This document shows positions 6,442 to 13,217 of a stretch of DNA of 13,863 nt, in pieces. Position 1 is the first letter of the stretch; each line of letters opens with the position of its first letter. The notes under the pieces were generated by a model, which was given only the letters and a program-made list of their open reading frames with translations, had not been told where the DNA came from and made no database searches. This DNA is from Baffinella frigidus (Eukaryota > Cryptophyceae > Cryptomonadales > Baffinellaceae). The stretch covers positions 297,549 through 311,411 of the forward strand of contig MU646326.1 in NCBI GenBank assembly GCA_026770585.1, read 5' to 3'. The position numbers were made by a program, and so were the translations under genes.

Positions 6442-6963
6442 CCTTTAGGTCCTCTAGGTTTTTATTTCTCCCAACATGGCCCAACGACACGCCTTTCCGT
6501 AGAAAGGATCTGCAGAGAAAGCATTTTTGCGTTCGGATCGCATTGAGCTCTCCAGTGCAGAGGCTCGTGAAGAAGGGATAGTGGGTGGTTCTCTTGGGGT
6601 GAGTGAAGGTATACCAACTGGTTCCCATGCTCACACACACACCGAACCCAAGTCAGCCTTTATGAGGCTCATGGTTACAATGGTATCCCATGGTTAGAGC
6701 ATAATATCTCCAACCACGGATACCCCACAAGGTGAGAGGGATTGTGTGGGGGTGTGAGGTCAGACACCAGAAGGTGAAAGGGGAAAACAAATGTATTTGA
6801 GTAGGGGTTCCCCCAATATACGGACGTCAGCAAGGTTAAGAGCAATTCAAGCGTTAGAAATCAACAACAGTACGACATCAGAGATGTGGTGGTTGTACAG
6901 AATGCAGATGTTCCAAAGACACATGGAGATTGACTCGTCTCCGTGAGGGTCAGCTTCGAAGTG
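6442..6963 (-). mobile_element. Family F retroposon-like copy b (long)
   Basis: Reverse complement aligns to 5083-5691 from the CCTAAAGGA tail (6442-6460) through GATCCGAACGCAAAAATGCT, CACCTTGTGGGGTATCCGTG, GCTGACGTCCGTATA and CCCTCACGGAGACGAG to about 6963. With copy a it forms a long inverted pair around the 454-bp element. Confidence 0.7.
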
Positions 6964-7124
6964 TAACTGAAGTCATCCGGGTCAATGTCAATCAGTATGT
7001 CAGTAAAGGGAAGGGAAACACAAGTCAGAAATGCACCCCCGCCTCTTCAATAAGGCTCTTTTCGTTCAACATCCCCCGCTCAGCGTTTATGTGTCTCCGC
7101 TGTTCAGCTATTCGCCGTCCAGTC
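6964..7124. other. Unassigned spacer
   Basis: No gene with recognisable motifs seen. The frames here lead into a low-complexity tract. Confidence 0.3.
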
Positions 7125-7258
7125 TTCTACTTCGCTCGCCTCCTCTCCTTCTCTCTACCTCTACTCTTGTCCTCGTCTCTCCATCCCTGTTTTCTCCCCT
7201 CCTCCTCTTTTTCTCGTCCGTTTCCTCCTCTACCTCCTCCTCCCCCCCTTTGTCTCTT
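7125..7258. repeat. Polypyrimidine tract
   Basis: About 130 bp almost entirely C and T on the plus strand (TCCTCCTCTTTTTCTCGTCC and similar). Frames through it encode runs of Ser, Pro and Leu (or Arg/Glu on the other strand) and are compositional artefacts. Confidence 0.8.
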
Positions 7259-7299
7259 AAGGGGATGGGAACAATCTACGGATGAACTCCCCCTCTGGG

Positions 7300-7470
7300 A
7301 TCCTTTAGATCCTTGAGGTTTTAAATGCTCCCAACATGTATGCCAACGACATGCCCCTCCGTAGAAAGGATCTGCAGAGAAAGCATTTTTGCCTTCGGAT
7401 CGCATTGAGCTCTCCGGTGCAGAGGCTCGTGAAGAGGGGATAAAGAGTGGTTCTCTTGCGGTGTTTGAGT
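7300..7470 (-). mobile_element. Family F copy d (5'-truncated)
   Basis: Begins on the plus strand with the tail complement TCCTTTAGATCCTTGAGG, then CTCCCAACATG, CCGTAGAAAGGATCTGCAGA and GAGCTCTCCGGTGCAGAGGC, ending near TTCTCTTGCGGTG. It lacks the far half present in copies a and b. Confidence 0.65.
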
Positions 7471-7507
7471 TAATCCAAAAGGACCGCGCTCCTATAGATC
7501 CTTTAGG

Positions 7508-7851
7508 TTCTTTCATCTTTGGTGTCTAACTGATTTCACCTCACCCCCCACACAATGCCCTTCACCTTGTGGGGTATTCGTGATTGAAGCTCTCAAACTT
7601 CAACCATGGGATGCCATGAGCCTCAAAGGAAGCTGACTTGGGTTCGGTGCGTGTAAGTGAGCATGGGAGCGATGTCGCATACCTTCACCCACCCCAACAG
7701 AACCGCCCTGTATCCCCTCTTCACGATCCTCTGCACTGGAGAGCTAAACGCGATCCGAAAGCAAAAAGGCTTTCTCTGCAGATCCCTTCTACGGAACGGC
7801 GTGTCGTTGGCATATGTTGGGATCATTTAAAACCTAAAGGACCTAAAGGAT
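7508..7851 (+). mobile_element. Family F copy c (5'-truncated)
   Basis: Starts at CTTTCATCTTTGGTGTCTAA, matching copy a from about 5340, and runs to the tail AAACCTAAAGGACCTAAAGG. The first 250 bp or so of copy a is absent. Same landmarks otherwise. Confidence 0.7.
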
Positions 7852-7901
7852 CTTCGAGCTCCCAACATACTCGTAGGCTGACACCGGAACTGGCTCCTTG
7901 A

Positions 7902-8064
7902 TGTCCTTTAGGTTTTGATTTCTCCCAACATAGCCCAACGACACGAATTTCCGTAGAAAAGATCTGCAGCAAAAACATTTTTGCTTTCGGATCGCGTTGA
8001 GCTCTCCAGTGCAGAGGCTCGTGAAGAGGGGATACAGGATGGTTCTGTTGGGGTGGGTGAAGGG
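7902..8064 (-). mobile_element. Family F copy e (5'-truncated)
   Basis: Tail complement GTCCTTTAGGTTTTG followed by TCTCCCAACATAGCCCAACG, CGTAGAAAAGATCTGCAGC, GCTTTCGGATCGCGTTGAGC and GTTGGGGTGGGTGAAG. Just before it, 7853-7895 holds a fragment of the F2 subtype (GAGCTCCCAACATACTCG, GACACCGGAACTGG). Confidence 0.65.
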
Positions 8065-8160
8065 GGAAAGCAAGGTTTATTTACTTGGAAAACACGACCG
8101 CTGTACGCCAGTAGGAGAGATAGGCCGAGACGCAGGGCTATACAGGGCTTACTCGAAGTT

Positions 8161-8202
8161 AAGGTCACACACTTTTGAGACTGCTCAAAAGTGTGTGACC
8201 TT
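8161..8202. repeat. Perfect 19-bp hairpin inside element G
   Basis: AAGGTCACACACTTTTGAG at 8161-8179 and its exact complement at 8184-8202 are separated by 4 bases (ACTG). Confidence 0.85.
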
Positions 8203-8286
8203 AAATTTAAGGTCCACAGAAAAGCAGTCAGTGTGTGTGACCTCAAATTTAAGGTCCACAGAAAAGCAGTCAGTGTGTGGCCTTAA
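8203..8286. repeat. 42-bp tandem units inside element G
   Basis: AAATTTAAGGTCCACAGAAA begins at 8203 and again at 8245 (period 42) with GCAGTCAGTGTGTG in each. Related units recur at about 8467-8575 beyond a unique central stretch. Confidence 0.8.
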
Positions 8287-8611
8287 ATGACCTTAAATTC
8301 ACTTGCACTGAATACAGTACATGTACATGAATTTTTTCAACTTGCACCACTCGGGAACCCAGTTTTTCCTGGGAAATATTGACATCTTGTTCGACCCGAA
8401 AATTCGCCAGCTCCATTCTCCGGGGGGGTAAGCACTCTAAAGACCAATTTTTTTTCGCTGTTTTAAGGTCACACACGAAAAGCAGTCAGTGTGTGTGACT
8501 TTACATTTAAGGTCCACAAAAAAGCATTCATTGTAAATAATTAAGGTCCACATCGGAGTGTCCAGTGTGTGACCTTGTATTGTGAGACCTTAACTTCGAG
8601 TAAGCCCTGTA

Positions 8612-8749
8612 ACGCCCATAACCACCCCTAAGGGTGGATCGTTCAATGGAACGCCTCGCCCGCTAGGACGAGCTACCTAGGAGTGAGGGCACGAACCAAC
8701 CGCCGGGGCAAGGCCAGGCCCAGGCGGTGCAGATCCATGCCCCCACTGT
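8612..8749. other. Unassigned spacer
   Basis: No gene or repeat recognised. Confidence 0.3.
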
Positions 8750-8803
8750 GAGCCTCGGTCGGACAGGTGACGAGCCTCGGTCGGACAGGTGACGAGCCTC
8801 GGT
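8750..8803. repeat. 22-bp tandem repeat
   Basis: GAGCCTCGGTCGGACAGGTG starts at 8750 and 8772, with a third partial unit at 8794 (GAGCCTCGGT). Confidence 0.85.
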
Positions 8804-8911
8804 GGTTGACTAATGAAGTGAAGTTCTCTCTCGCTTGTGTGTGGGCCTTGGCCGGCGCGGCCTCTCTCCTCCCGAGCGGGGTCACACCCACCCAGGTGAA
8901 GCTCGGGAGGG

Positions 8912-8958
8912 CTCCTTTAGGTCCTTTAGGTTTTAAATGCTCCCAACATAGCCCAACG
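8912..8958 (-). mobile_element. Family F copy f (short fragment)
   Basis: CTCCTTTAGGTCCTTTAGGT then TTTAAATGCTCCCAACATAG and CCCAACG, cut off where the next copy's tail begins. Confidence 0.6.
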
Positions 8959-9073
8959 TCCTTTAGGTCCTTGAGGTTCTTCGAGCTCCCGACATAGGCG
9001 GACACCGGAACTGGTTCGGCAGAAAAGCCATGCTTCCTTTCGGATGACATTCAGGCCCCCCGGTGCAGAGGAA
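8959..9073 (-). mobile_element. Family F2 copy g
   Basis: TCCTTTAGGTCCTTGAGGTT, then TTCGAGCTCCCGACATAGGC, GGACACCGGAACTGG, GCCATGCTTCCTTTCGGATG and CCCCCCGGTGCAGAGG. This subtype shares the tail and the GGTGCAGAGG end with F but has its own middle, also seen at 12318 and 12985. Confidence 0.65.
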
Positions 9074-9125
9074 TGCCGTCCCCACGTAAATAAACGGACG
9101 GTACATGTGACCTTGCGGTTGCAAG

Positions 9126-9240
9126 TTCTTCGTTTTTTTTTCTCATGTGTCTTATCTCCGTAAATGTTCTTCGGTTTTTTTTTCTGTTCTTCGGTTTTTT
9201 TTCTCTCATGTTCTTATCTCCCTAATGTTCCTTATCTTAT
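9126..9240. repeat. Imperfect T-rich tandem repeat
   Basis: GTTCTTCGTTTTTTTTTCTC, then TCTTATCTCCGTAAAT, recurs as partial or full copies from 9166 and 9186. The unit is about 40 bp, one copy truncated. Confidence 0.7.
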
Positions 9241-9499
9241 CTCAGAGATCTCGTCCCAGTCGAAGCTTCTGGAAGGATTTGTGCTGATAGAAGATGACAG
9301 AAACGGGTGTGCTCTCCAATCCACCTGTAGTAAACCGAGGAAAATATGGCAGCCCGAAGCACGGGAGCTCGTATCGGTCACGTGTTTCCAAATTACTACA
9401 CACACCACAAAAACGAAGGAAGACAAAAGCTGACAGAACTGTCACAGAACTGTCATCTTCTGTCTGCCTTCTGCCATTTTCGTCTGCCTTTGTTTTTTG

Positions 9500-9590
9500 T
9501 TGCCATCACACGGGGGAAAATCGGGAAAAGTTGCCGGAAACGCCCACAAATAATTGACTTTAAAGTTGCTGGCAACCGCATGATCAGGTC
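9500..9590 (-). repeat. Fragment related to family E
   Basis: The reverse complement contains GCGGTTGCC, AAGTCAATTATTTGTGGGC and TTTCCGGCAACTTTTCCCGA, matching the middle of elements 322-491 and 510-678. The 11-bp ends are missing. It sits in the upstream region of gene copy 2. Confidence 0.65.
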
Positions 9591-9617
9591 TATCCTCCAA
9601 CCGCGCGCGCATCTTGT

Positions 9618-10612
9618 AGTGGTAAAGAACGTACGTACGTTTTCGATTTTGACCGTCAAGAACAAAGGGAACAACCTTAGACCCGTTGGCGCGTTTAATA
9701 GAGAATCGTTGCAAGGTCAGGGTCAAAGTCCATTTCAAGATACACGTCCCACGTTCAGACACAGCCCCCCCAGGCGCGATCCTTCTCTCAACAGCAGAAG
9801 CAGCAACATGTCGCAGTCCATCCCCATCTTCCGGCGCAGTGAAAGCATTGAGTTTCTGGTGCCTCCTTCGCCGCCGCCCAAGAAGACCGCTGCCGACCTC
9901 CTGCCCGAGTCGCTGCATCAACTGGAGCTTAACAAAGACGTCGACTCCTGCGCCACCACGCCTCTACAAAGCCAAAGCGGGAGCTTCTTCTCCCCATGCC
10001 TCAGCTTACGCGACGACGACGCCGCCGCGCTTCCCTCCCTGCCAGGGAGCCCCTGGCTCCCCTCCCTCCGTAGAGCTGCTTCCTCCGGCGAGAACGCGGC
10101 TTCCCCCCTTCTCCTCCCTCCGGCGGAGCTCCCTGCTGAGACGGCGTGGTGGAGCGCGTTTTACGACTGCCGGTCGCCCATGGCGGTCGCGACGGATGGC
10201 GTACATCGGACGCGAAGCGCGCCTAGCCCGCTCGCCGCGAGTCACGCTAAACCAGTCTCGGCGGAGAGCAGGCTGCGATTGCAGGAGGGTGACTCCTTCG
10301 CGAGGCCGCAGCGATCGCCCATGTCTTCAGCGTGCGCCGCCCGCCCGCCGCCGAGCGTTGTGTGTGTAGTGTAGCCGCCCGAAGCTTGGCGAACGCCGGC
10401 ATGGCCCTCAGTGTCGAGGAGGGTGGGGATGCACGAGGGTGTGTAGGTGTAGAGGAACGCCCGGGAGAGGCGTGTGTGTATGCGGTGTGCGAGTCTGGCC
10501 AAGGCCTAGGCGTGTGTGTATAGAGTAGCTGTTCCCGATTGGAAAGAGTAAAGTATCGAAAGAAGCGCTCGCGGCTGTGTGGTGCTCTCCCTTTTCCCGA
10601 ACCCCTCGGGCA
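9618..10612 (+). repeat. Inverted segmental duplication, arm 2
   Basis: Matches the minus strand of 3376-4303 through the upstream region, coding region and about 235 bp of 3' sequence, ending at the family A element A8. The alignable 3' part includes CCCGAAGCTTGGCGAACGCC, AGGCGTGTGTGTATGCGGTG and CCGATTGGAAAGAGTAAAGT. Confidence 0.85.
9808..10374 (+). CDS. Unrecognised small Ser/Pro/Ala-rich protein, copy 2
   Basis: 188 codons plus TAG, paralogue of the minus-strand gene at 3618-4118. The frame is open much further upstream, but the Met at 9808 is chosen because sequence similarity to copy 1 at the protein level fades just before it and copy 1 has its Met there. The conserved blocks are the same: IEFLVPPSPPPKKTAADLL, QLELN, RDDDAAALPS, PAELPAETAWWSA, LQEGDSFAR and ACAARPPPSVVCV. 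Relative to copy 1 it has an extra segment of about 18 residues (SAPSPLAASHAKPVSAES) before LQEGDSFAR and smaller in-frame insertions, so it is 22 residues longer. No known domain, signal peptide or membrane segment. I infer a translated, constrained protein of unknown role; a captured repeat fragment remains possible. Confidence 0.6.
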   Translation: MSQSIPIFRRSESIEFLVPPSPPPKKTAADLLPESLHQLELNKDVDSCATTPLQSQSGSFFSPCLSLRDDDAAALPSLPGSPWLPSLRRAASSGENAASPLLLPPAELPAETAWWSAFYDCRSPMAVATDGVHRTRSAPSPLAASHAKPVSAESRLRLQEGDSFARPQRSPMSSACAARPPPSVVCVV

Positions 10613-10729
10613 CAGGGGTACCTCGCTCACAAGAAACCGCCGCCCCCCTAGGACCGCCGTAGGGCCATATGCATGGTCCTGCTGTAGGGTCCTAGGGGGG
10701 GTCGGTTTCTGATGAGCGAGGTACCCCTG
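10613..10729. mobile_element. Family A MITE (A8), 3' of gene copy 2
   Basis: A 117-bp palindrome with CAGGGGTACCTCGCTCACAA left and GATGAGCGAGGTACCCCTG right. It sits right after CCCCTCGGG, and gene copy 1 has CCCTCGGGGTTCTCGGG then an A element at the matching place. Its flanks are CA and TC, not TA. Confidence 0.85.
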
Positions 10730-10933
10730 TCGTGCCCAGCACAGCCCATGCACCGCTGGTGCCCTCTGGTGAAGCTTGACGCTGTCGTGCTTTCGTGCCC
10801 GTTTCAATCAAGTCGCTTTCTCCCTCTCTTTCTCTCTCTCTGTGCAAGAAGCAGCGAAGGGGCTCAGCTTTTGGGGGCTTTCCTCCAAAAGTCAATTGCT
10901 CAGCTTTGCGCCGCGGTACCTCCCCCGCCAGAG
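10730..10933. other. Unassigned spacer with a CT-rich stretch
   Basis: Includes CTCCCTCTCTTTCTCTCTCT at about 10821. No gene recognised. Confidence 0.35.
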
Positions 10934-11038
10934 TATCCCTTAAGTGGCCAGTAGGCTCATACGCCCTACCGTAGGGCCCTAGGACCTGCTTAGGACCTCT
11001 TGGCGGTCAAATTTGACCGGCTGGCCACTTAGGGGGTA
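10934..11038. mobile_element. Family B MITE (B3)
   Basis: TATCCCTTAAGTGGCCAGTA ... GCTGGCCACTTAGGGGGTA, 105 bp, in the opposite core orientation to B2 (GGCTCATACGCCCTACCGTA first). Contains GGTCAAATTTGACC. Confidence 0.8.
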
Positions 11039-11122
11039 GTGTTTGGGTCGGGGAAACGTACTTTTCTTTTAGAATCTGTCACGAAAATTGCTACACAGAT
11101 GTGCCCCAAATGTGTACAGGAG

Positions 11123-11210
11123 TACCGTTGAGTGGCGGTGGGGTCAAAATTAACCCCAAACAATTCCTAGGCTCCTTCGTATGCCCTACGGAAGGAGGTA
11201 TGAGCCTACA
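11123..11210. mobile_element. Degenerate family B-like remnant
   Basis: GTTGAGTGGCGGTGGGGTCA, AATTCCTAGGCTCC and GTATGCCCTACGG follow family B order loosely. Limits are uncertain. Confidence 0.4.
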
Positions 11211-11213
11211 TGG

Positions 11214-11296
11214 GTGCCTGGGCTACAAGAACACGGATGCTCCGACATCGGTCGGTGTCTGTTTTCGAAATTAGTACCAGAGGCTTAATTAAACGC
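11214..11296. repeat. Dispersed module K, copy 1
   Basis: CTACAAGAACACGGATGCTC, CGGTCGGTGTCTGTTTTCGA and ATTAGTACCAGAGGCTTAAT. Related segments occur at 11962-11996 and 12020-12079, the latter interrupted by an A element. Confidence 0.5.
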
Positions 11297-11298
11297 AA

Positions 11299-11560
11299 GA
11301 TTTAGTCAACTCTCTGGTACATGTACTAAATTAAGAAAACGGGGGGGCCAAATCCGGTCTGTGTTCTTAAGTTCCGGTTTCTTATCCCTGAAGTGGCGAG
11401 TAGGCTCATACGCCCTACGGTAGGGTCCTGATTTAGTCAACTCTCTGGTACATGTACTAAATTAAGAAAACGGGGGGGCCAAATCCGGTCTGTGTTCTCA
11501 AGTTCCGGTTTCTTATCCCTGAAGTGGCGAGTAGGCTCATACGCCCTACGGTAGGGTCCT
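11299..11560. repeat. 131-bp tandem duplication
   Basis: 11299-11429 and 11430-11560 are identical except for one base that I can see (GTTCTTAAG against GTTCTCAAG). Each unit runs from GATTTAGTCAACTCTCTGG through CCAAATCCGGTCTGTG to the first 47 bp of a family B element. Confidence 0.9.
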
Positions 11561-11601
11561 AGGACTTGCCTAGGACCTCTTGCGGGTCAAATTCAAGGAT
11601 A
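11514..11601. mobile_element. Family B element with internal deletion (B4)
   Basis: Begins TATCCCTGAAGTGGCGAGTA and has the core and GGTCAAATT, but the right end is shortened to AAGGATA. Its first 47 bp are repeated at 11383-11429 by the tandem duplication. Confidence 0.65.
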
Positions 11602-11618
11602 GCCCAGATACCCCTCTA

Positions 11619-11736
11619 CAGGGGTACCTCGCTCATAAGAAAACGAACCCCCCTAGGACCCTACAGTAGGCCTATGCCTAGGGCCCTATGGTGGTCCCTA
11701 GGGGGGGGTCAGTTTCTTACGAGCGAGGTACCCCTG
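11619..11736. mobile_element. Family A MITE (A9)
   Basis: A 118-bp palindrome, TA on both sides, full CAGGGGTACCTCGCTCATAA and TTACGAGCGAGGTACCCCTG ends. Confidence 0.85.
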
Positions 11737-11738
11737 TA

Positions 11739-11961
11739 CTCGAGAGCTCGAGCCGGCCTTAGAAGGCCCGTAGTGACTAGTCAACTCTCTCTAATTAGAA
11801 GGCCTGAGTGAATGTACTTTGGAGGCCTAAGTGAATCTACGCCGACGTCCTCATAACCTTGCGTCCTTAGATGCCCTTAGAGCCTAGATACCCACATGCA
11901 CCAAAGCACCACCAAAGCACCAAAGCACCAAAGCACCATGCCCGATTTTTTTTCAGTCAGC
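11739..11961. other. Unassigned spacer with short tandem repeat
   Basis: No gene. GGCCTGAGTGAATGTACTTT and GGCCTAAGTGAATCTAC are near repeats at about 11802 and 11824. Confidence 0.35.
11898..11938. repeat. CACCAAAG microsatellite
   Basis: CACCAAAG units repeat about four to five times with one 3-bp irregularity. Confidence 0.85.
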
Positions 11962-12079
11962 GTGTTCTTAGATTAGTACCAGAGGGTTGACTAAATAACG
12001 CGCCGCCCTACAGAGATACCTCGCCAACAAGAACACCCATGCTCGAAGGTCGGTCGGTCGGCGTGTTCTTAAAGTAGTA
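11962..12079. repeat. Dispersed module K, copy 2, with internal direct repeat
   Basis: GTGTTCTTAGATTAGTAC at 11962 and GTGTTCTTAAAGTAGTAC at 12063 are 101 bp apart and enclose CAAGAACACCCATGCTCGAA and a GGTCGGTCGGTCGG run. A10 begins at the last TA. Confidence 0.5.
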
Positions 12080-12197
12080 CAGGGGTACCTCGCTCATAAG
12101 AAACCGACCCCCCCGAAGACCCTACAGTAGGACCATGCATATGGCCCTACGGCGGTCCTAGGGGGGGGGGCGGTTTCTTGTGAGCGAGGTACCCCTG
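12080..12197. mobile_element. Family A MITE (A10)
   Basis: A 118-bp palindrome with full ends and TA on both sides. Directly followed by the right part of another A element broken at a TA. Confidence 0.85.
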
Positions 12198-12279
12198 TAG
12201 GACCACCATAGGGGCCTAGGCATCGGCCTACTGCAGGGTCCTAGGGGGCGCGCAGTTTCTCATGAGCGAGGTACCCCTG
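12198..12279. mobile_element. Right part of a family A element
   Basis: TAGGACCACCATAGGGGCCT to GAGCGAGGTACCCCTG: all but the left arm of an A element. A10 appears to have inserted at its CCTAGG TA, after which the left arm was lost. Confidence 0.7.
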
Positions 12280-12317
12280 TGCTCCCAACCAGAACCCTAC
12301 AGTAGGACTACGTGGGG

Positions 12318-12393
12318 CCTTTAGGTCCTTTAGGTTCTTCGAGCTCCCAACATAGGCGGACACCGGAACTTATCCTGCAGAAAGGCCATGCTG
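12318..12393 (-). mobile_element. Family F2 copy h (truncated)
   Basis: CCTTTAGGTCCTTTAGGTTC, TTCGAGCTCCCAACATAGGC, GGACACCGGAACTTATCCTG and AAAGGCCATGC, then divergence. Almost identical to the start of 12985-13112. Confidence 0.65.
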
Positions 12394-12565
12394 GAGGTGG
12401 TCCTAGCTTGTAGGAGGTGGAGTTAGAATCCATCCGGAAAATGCTCGTATGAGCGGCCGACACGGGGTACAGTAAGTGGCACAATGCGTAGCATGTGCGG
12501 CGCTGACGCTGGTTGTTTGGCAATAAATTATCAATCTCTCTGGTCCTGGCTAGGGGGGACATCGG
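12394..12565. other. Unassigned spacer
   Basis: No gene or repeat recognised. Confidence 0.3.
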
Positions 12566-12646
12566 TACAGGGGTTACTCGCGAGTAAGGACACGCACCGT
12601 CCTTCAGTCCTACTGTGGGCCTATCTAGGAGCATAGAACCACCCTA

Positions 12647-12766
12647 CAGGGGTACCTTGCTCATGAGGAACCGCTCTCCCCTAGGACCACCATAGGGCCC
12701 CAGGCATAGGCCTACTCTAGGGTCCTAGGGGGGGGCGGTTTCTGATGAGCGAAGGCGGGGCACCCC
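12647..12766. mobile_element. Family A MITE (A11), decayed right end
   Basis: CAGGGGTACCTTGCTCATGA left end, full core, right arm GGCGGTTTCTGATGAGCGA then a disturbed AGGCGGGGCACCCC. It abuts element B5. Confidence 0.75.
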
Positions 12767-12767
12767 C

Positions 12768-12871
12768 ATCCCTTAAGTGGCCAGGTGGTCAAATTTGACC
12801 ACCAAGAGGTCCTAGGCAGGTCCTAGGACCCTACGGTAGGGCGTATGCGCCTACTGGTCACTTAAGGGATA
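12768..12871. mobile_element. Family B MITE (B5)
   Basis: ATCCCTTAAGTGGCCAGGTG ... CTACTGGTCACTTAAGGGATA without the first T of the left end. Contains GGTCAAATTTGACC and CCTACGGTAGGGCGTATG. Confidence 0.8.
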
Positions 12872-12984
12872 AGCGCTGCGTGTCCTTATTCGCGAGAAAC
12901 CTCTGTACCCCTGGAGTGGGGTCTGTCAAGGCACTCGGTAGAACAGGTTTTATTTCCGATATCGAATGAAAATATTCACTTTTT

Positions 12985-13112
12985 TTAGGTCCTTTAGGTT
13001 CTTCGAGCTCCCAACATAGGCGGACACCGGAACTTATCCTGCAGAAAGGCCATGCTTCCTTTCGGATCACGCTTCCTTTCGGATCACATTCAGCCCCCCC
13101 GGTGCAGAAGGA
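12985..13112 (-). mobile_element. Family F2 copy i
   Basis: TTTAGGTCCTTTAGGTTCTT to CCCCCGGTGCAGAAGG. It holds an internal 16-bp duplication of GCTTCCTTTCGGATCA. Confidence 0.65.
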
Positions 13113-13130
13113 TCGCGGCAAAAACCTCCT

Positions 13131-13217
13131 CTAAAGTTGATTATCGCCTTGAAATTGTAACCACTTTTGATTTGACACGCCAAAGTTGTTTATTTTCAGG
13201 GTGATAATCAACTTTAG
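13131..13217. mobile_element. 87-bp hairpin element
   Basis: CTAAAGTTGATTATCGCC (13131-13148) pairs with GGTGATAATCAACTTTAG (13200-13217), one mismatch in 18. No coding capacity. Confidence 0.7.

Larger units (their letters stand above)
8143..8609. mobile_element. Family G element, 467 bp, TA-flanked
   Basis: CAGGGCTTACTCGAAGTTAA at the left pairs exactly with TTAACTTCGAGTAAGCCCTG at the right (24-bp perfect ends including GGTC), with TA on both sides. The interior repeats AATTTAAGGTCCACAGAAAA plus GCAGTCAGTGTGTG, and lacks a reading frame of note. CAGGG ends and TA flanks resemble family A, but the remaining sequence is different. Confidence 0.8.
12568..12905. mobile_element. Family H element, copy 2, carrying nested A and B
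   Basis: The left end CAGGGGTTACTCGCGAGTAA (then GGACACGCACCG) pairs with the right end TTATTCGCGAGAAACCTCTG (preceded by CGCTGCGTGTCC), TA on both sides. Between them lie a complete A element (12647) and a complete B element (12768), back to back. The left end matches the element at 208. Confidence 0.65.

Noticed and set aside
6930-7516. Frames through the polypyrimidine tract
   Set aside because: Low-complexity Ser/Pro/Leu or Arg/Glu runs caused by base composition.
7620-7640. Possible RNA polymerase III B box (GGTTCG) in family F
   Set aside because: Only the first bases match and no A box is seen at a suitable distance.
9346-9807. Upstream open extension of the copy 2 frame (154 codons)
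   Set aside because: It runs through a family E fragment, protein-level similarity to copy 1 is lost upstream of the conserved Met, and copy 1's frame is not open at a matching length.
10006-10807. Minus-strand frames over gene copy 2 and its 3' region
   Set aside because: Shadows of the conserved plus-strand frame and of the GT-rich 3' region.
12858-13121. Minus-strand frame of 87 codons
   Set aside because: It spans a B element end, an inverted-repeat arm and an F2 fragment, so it is a chance reading of joined repeats.
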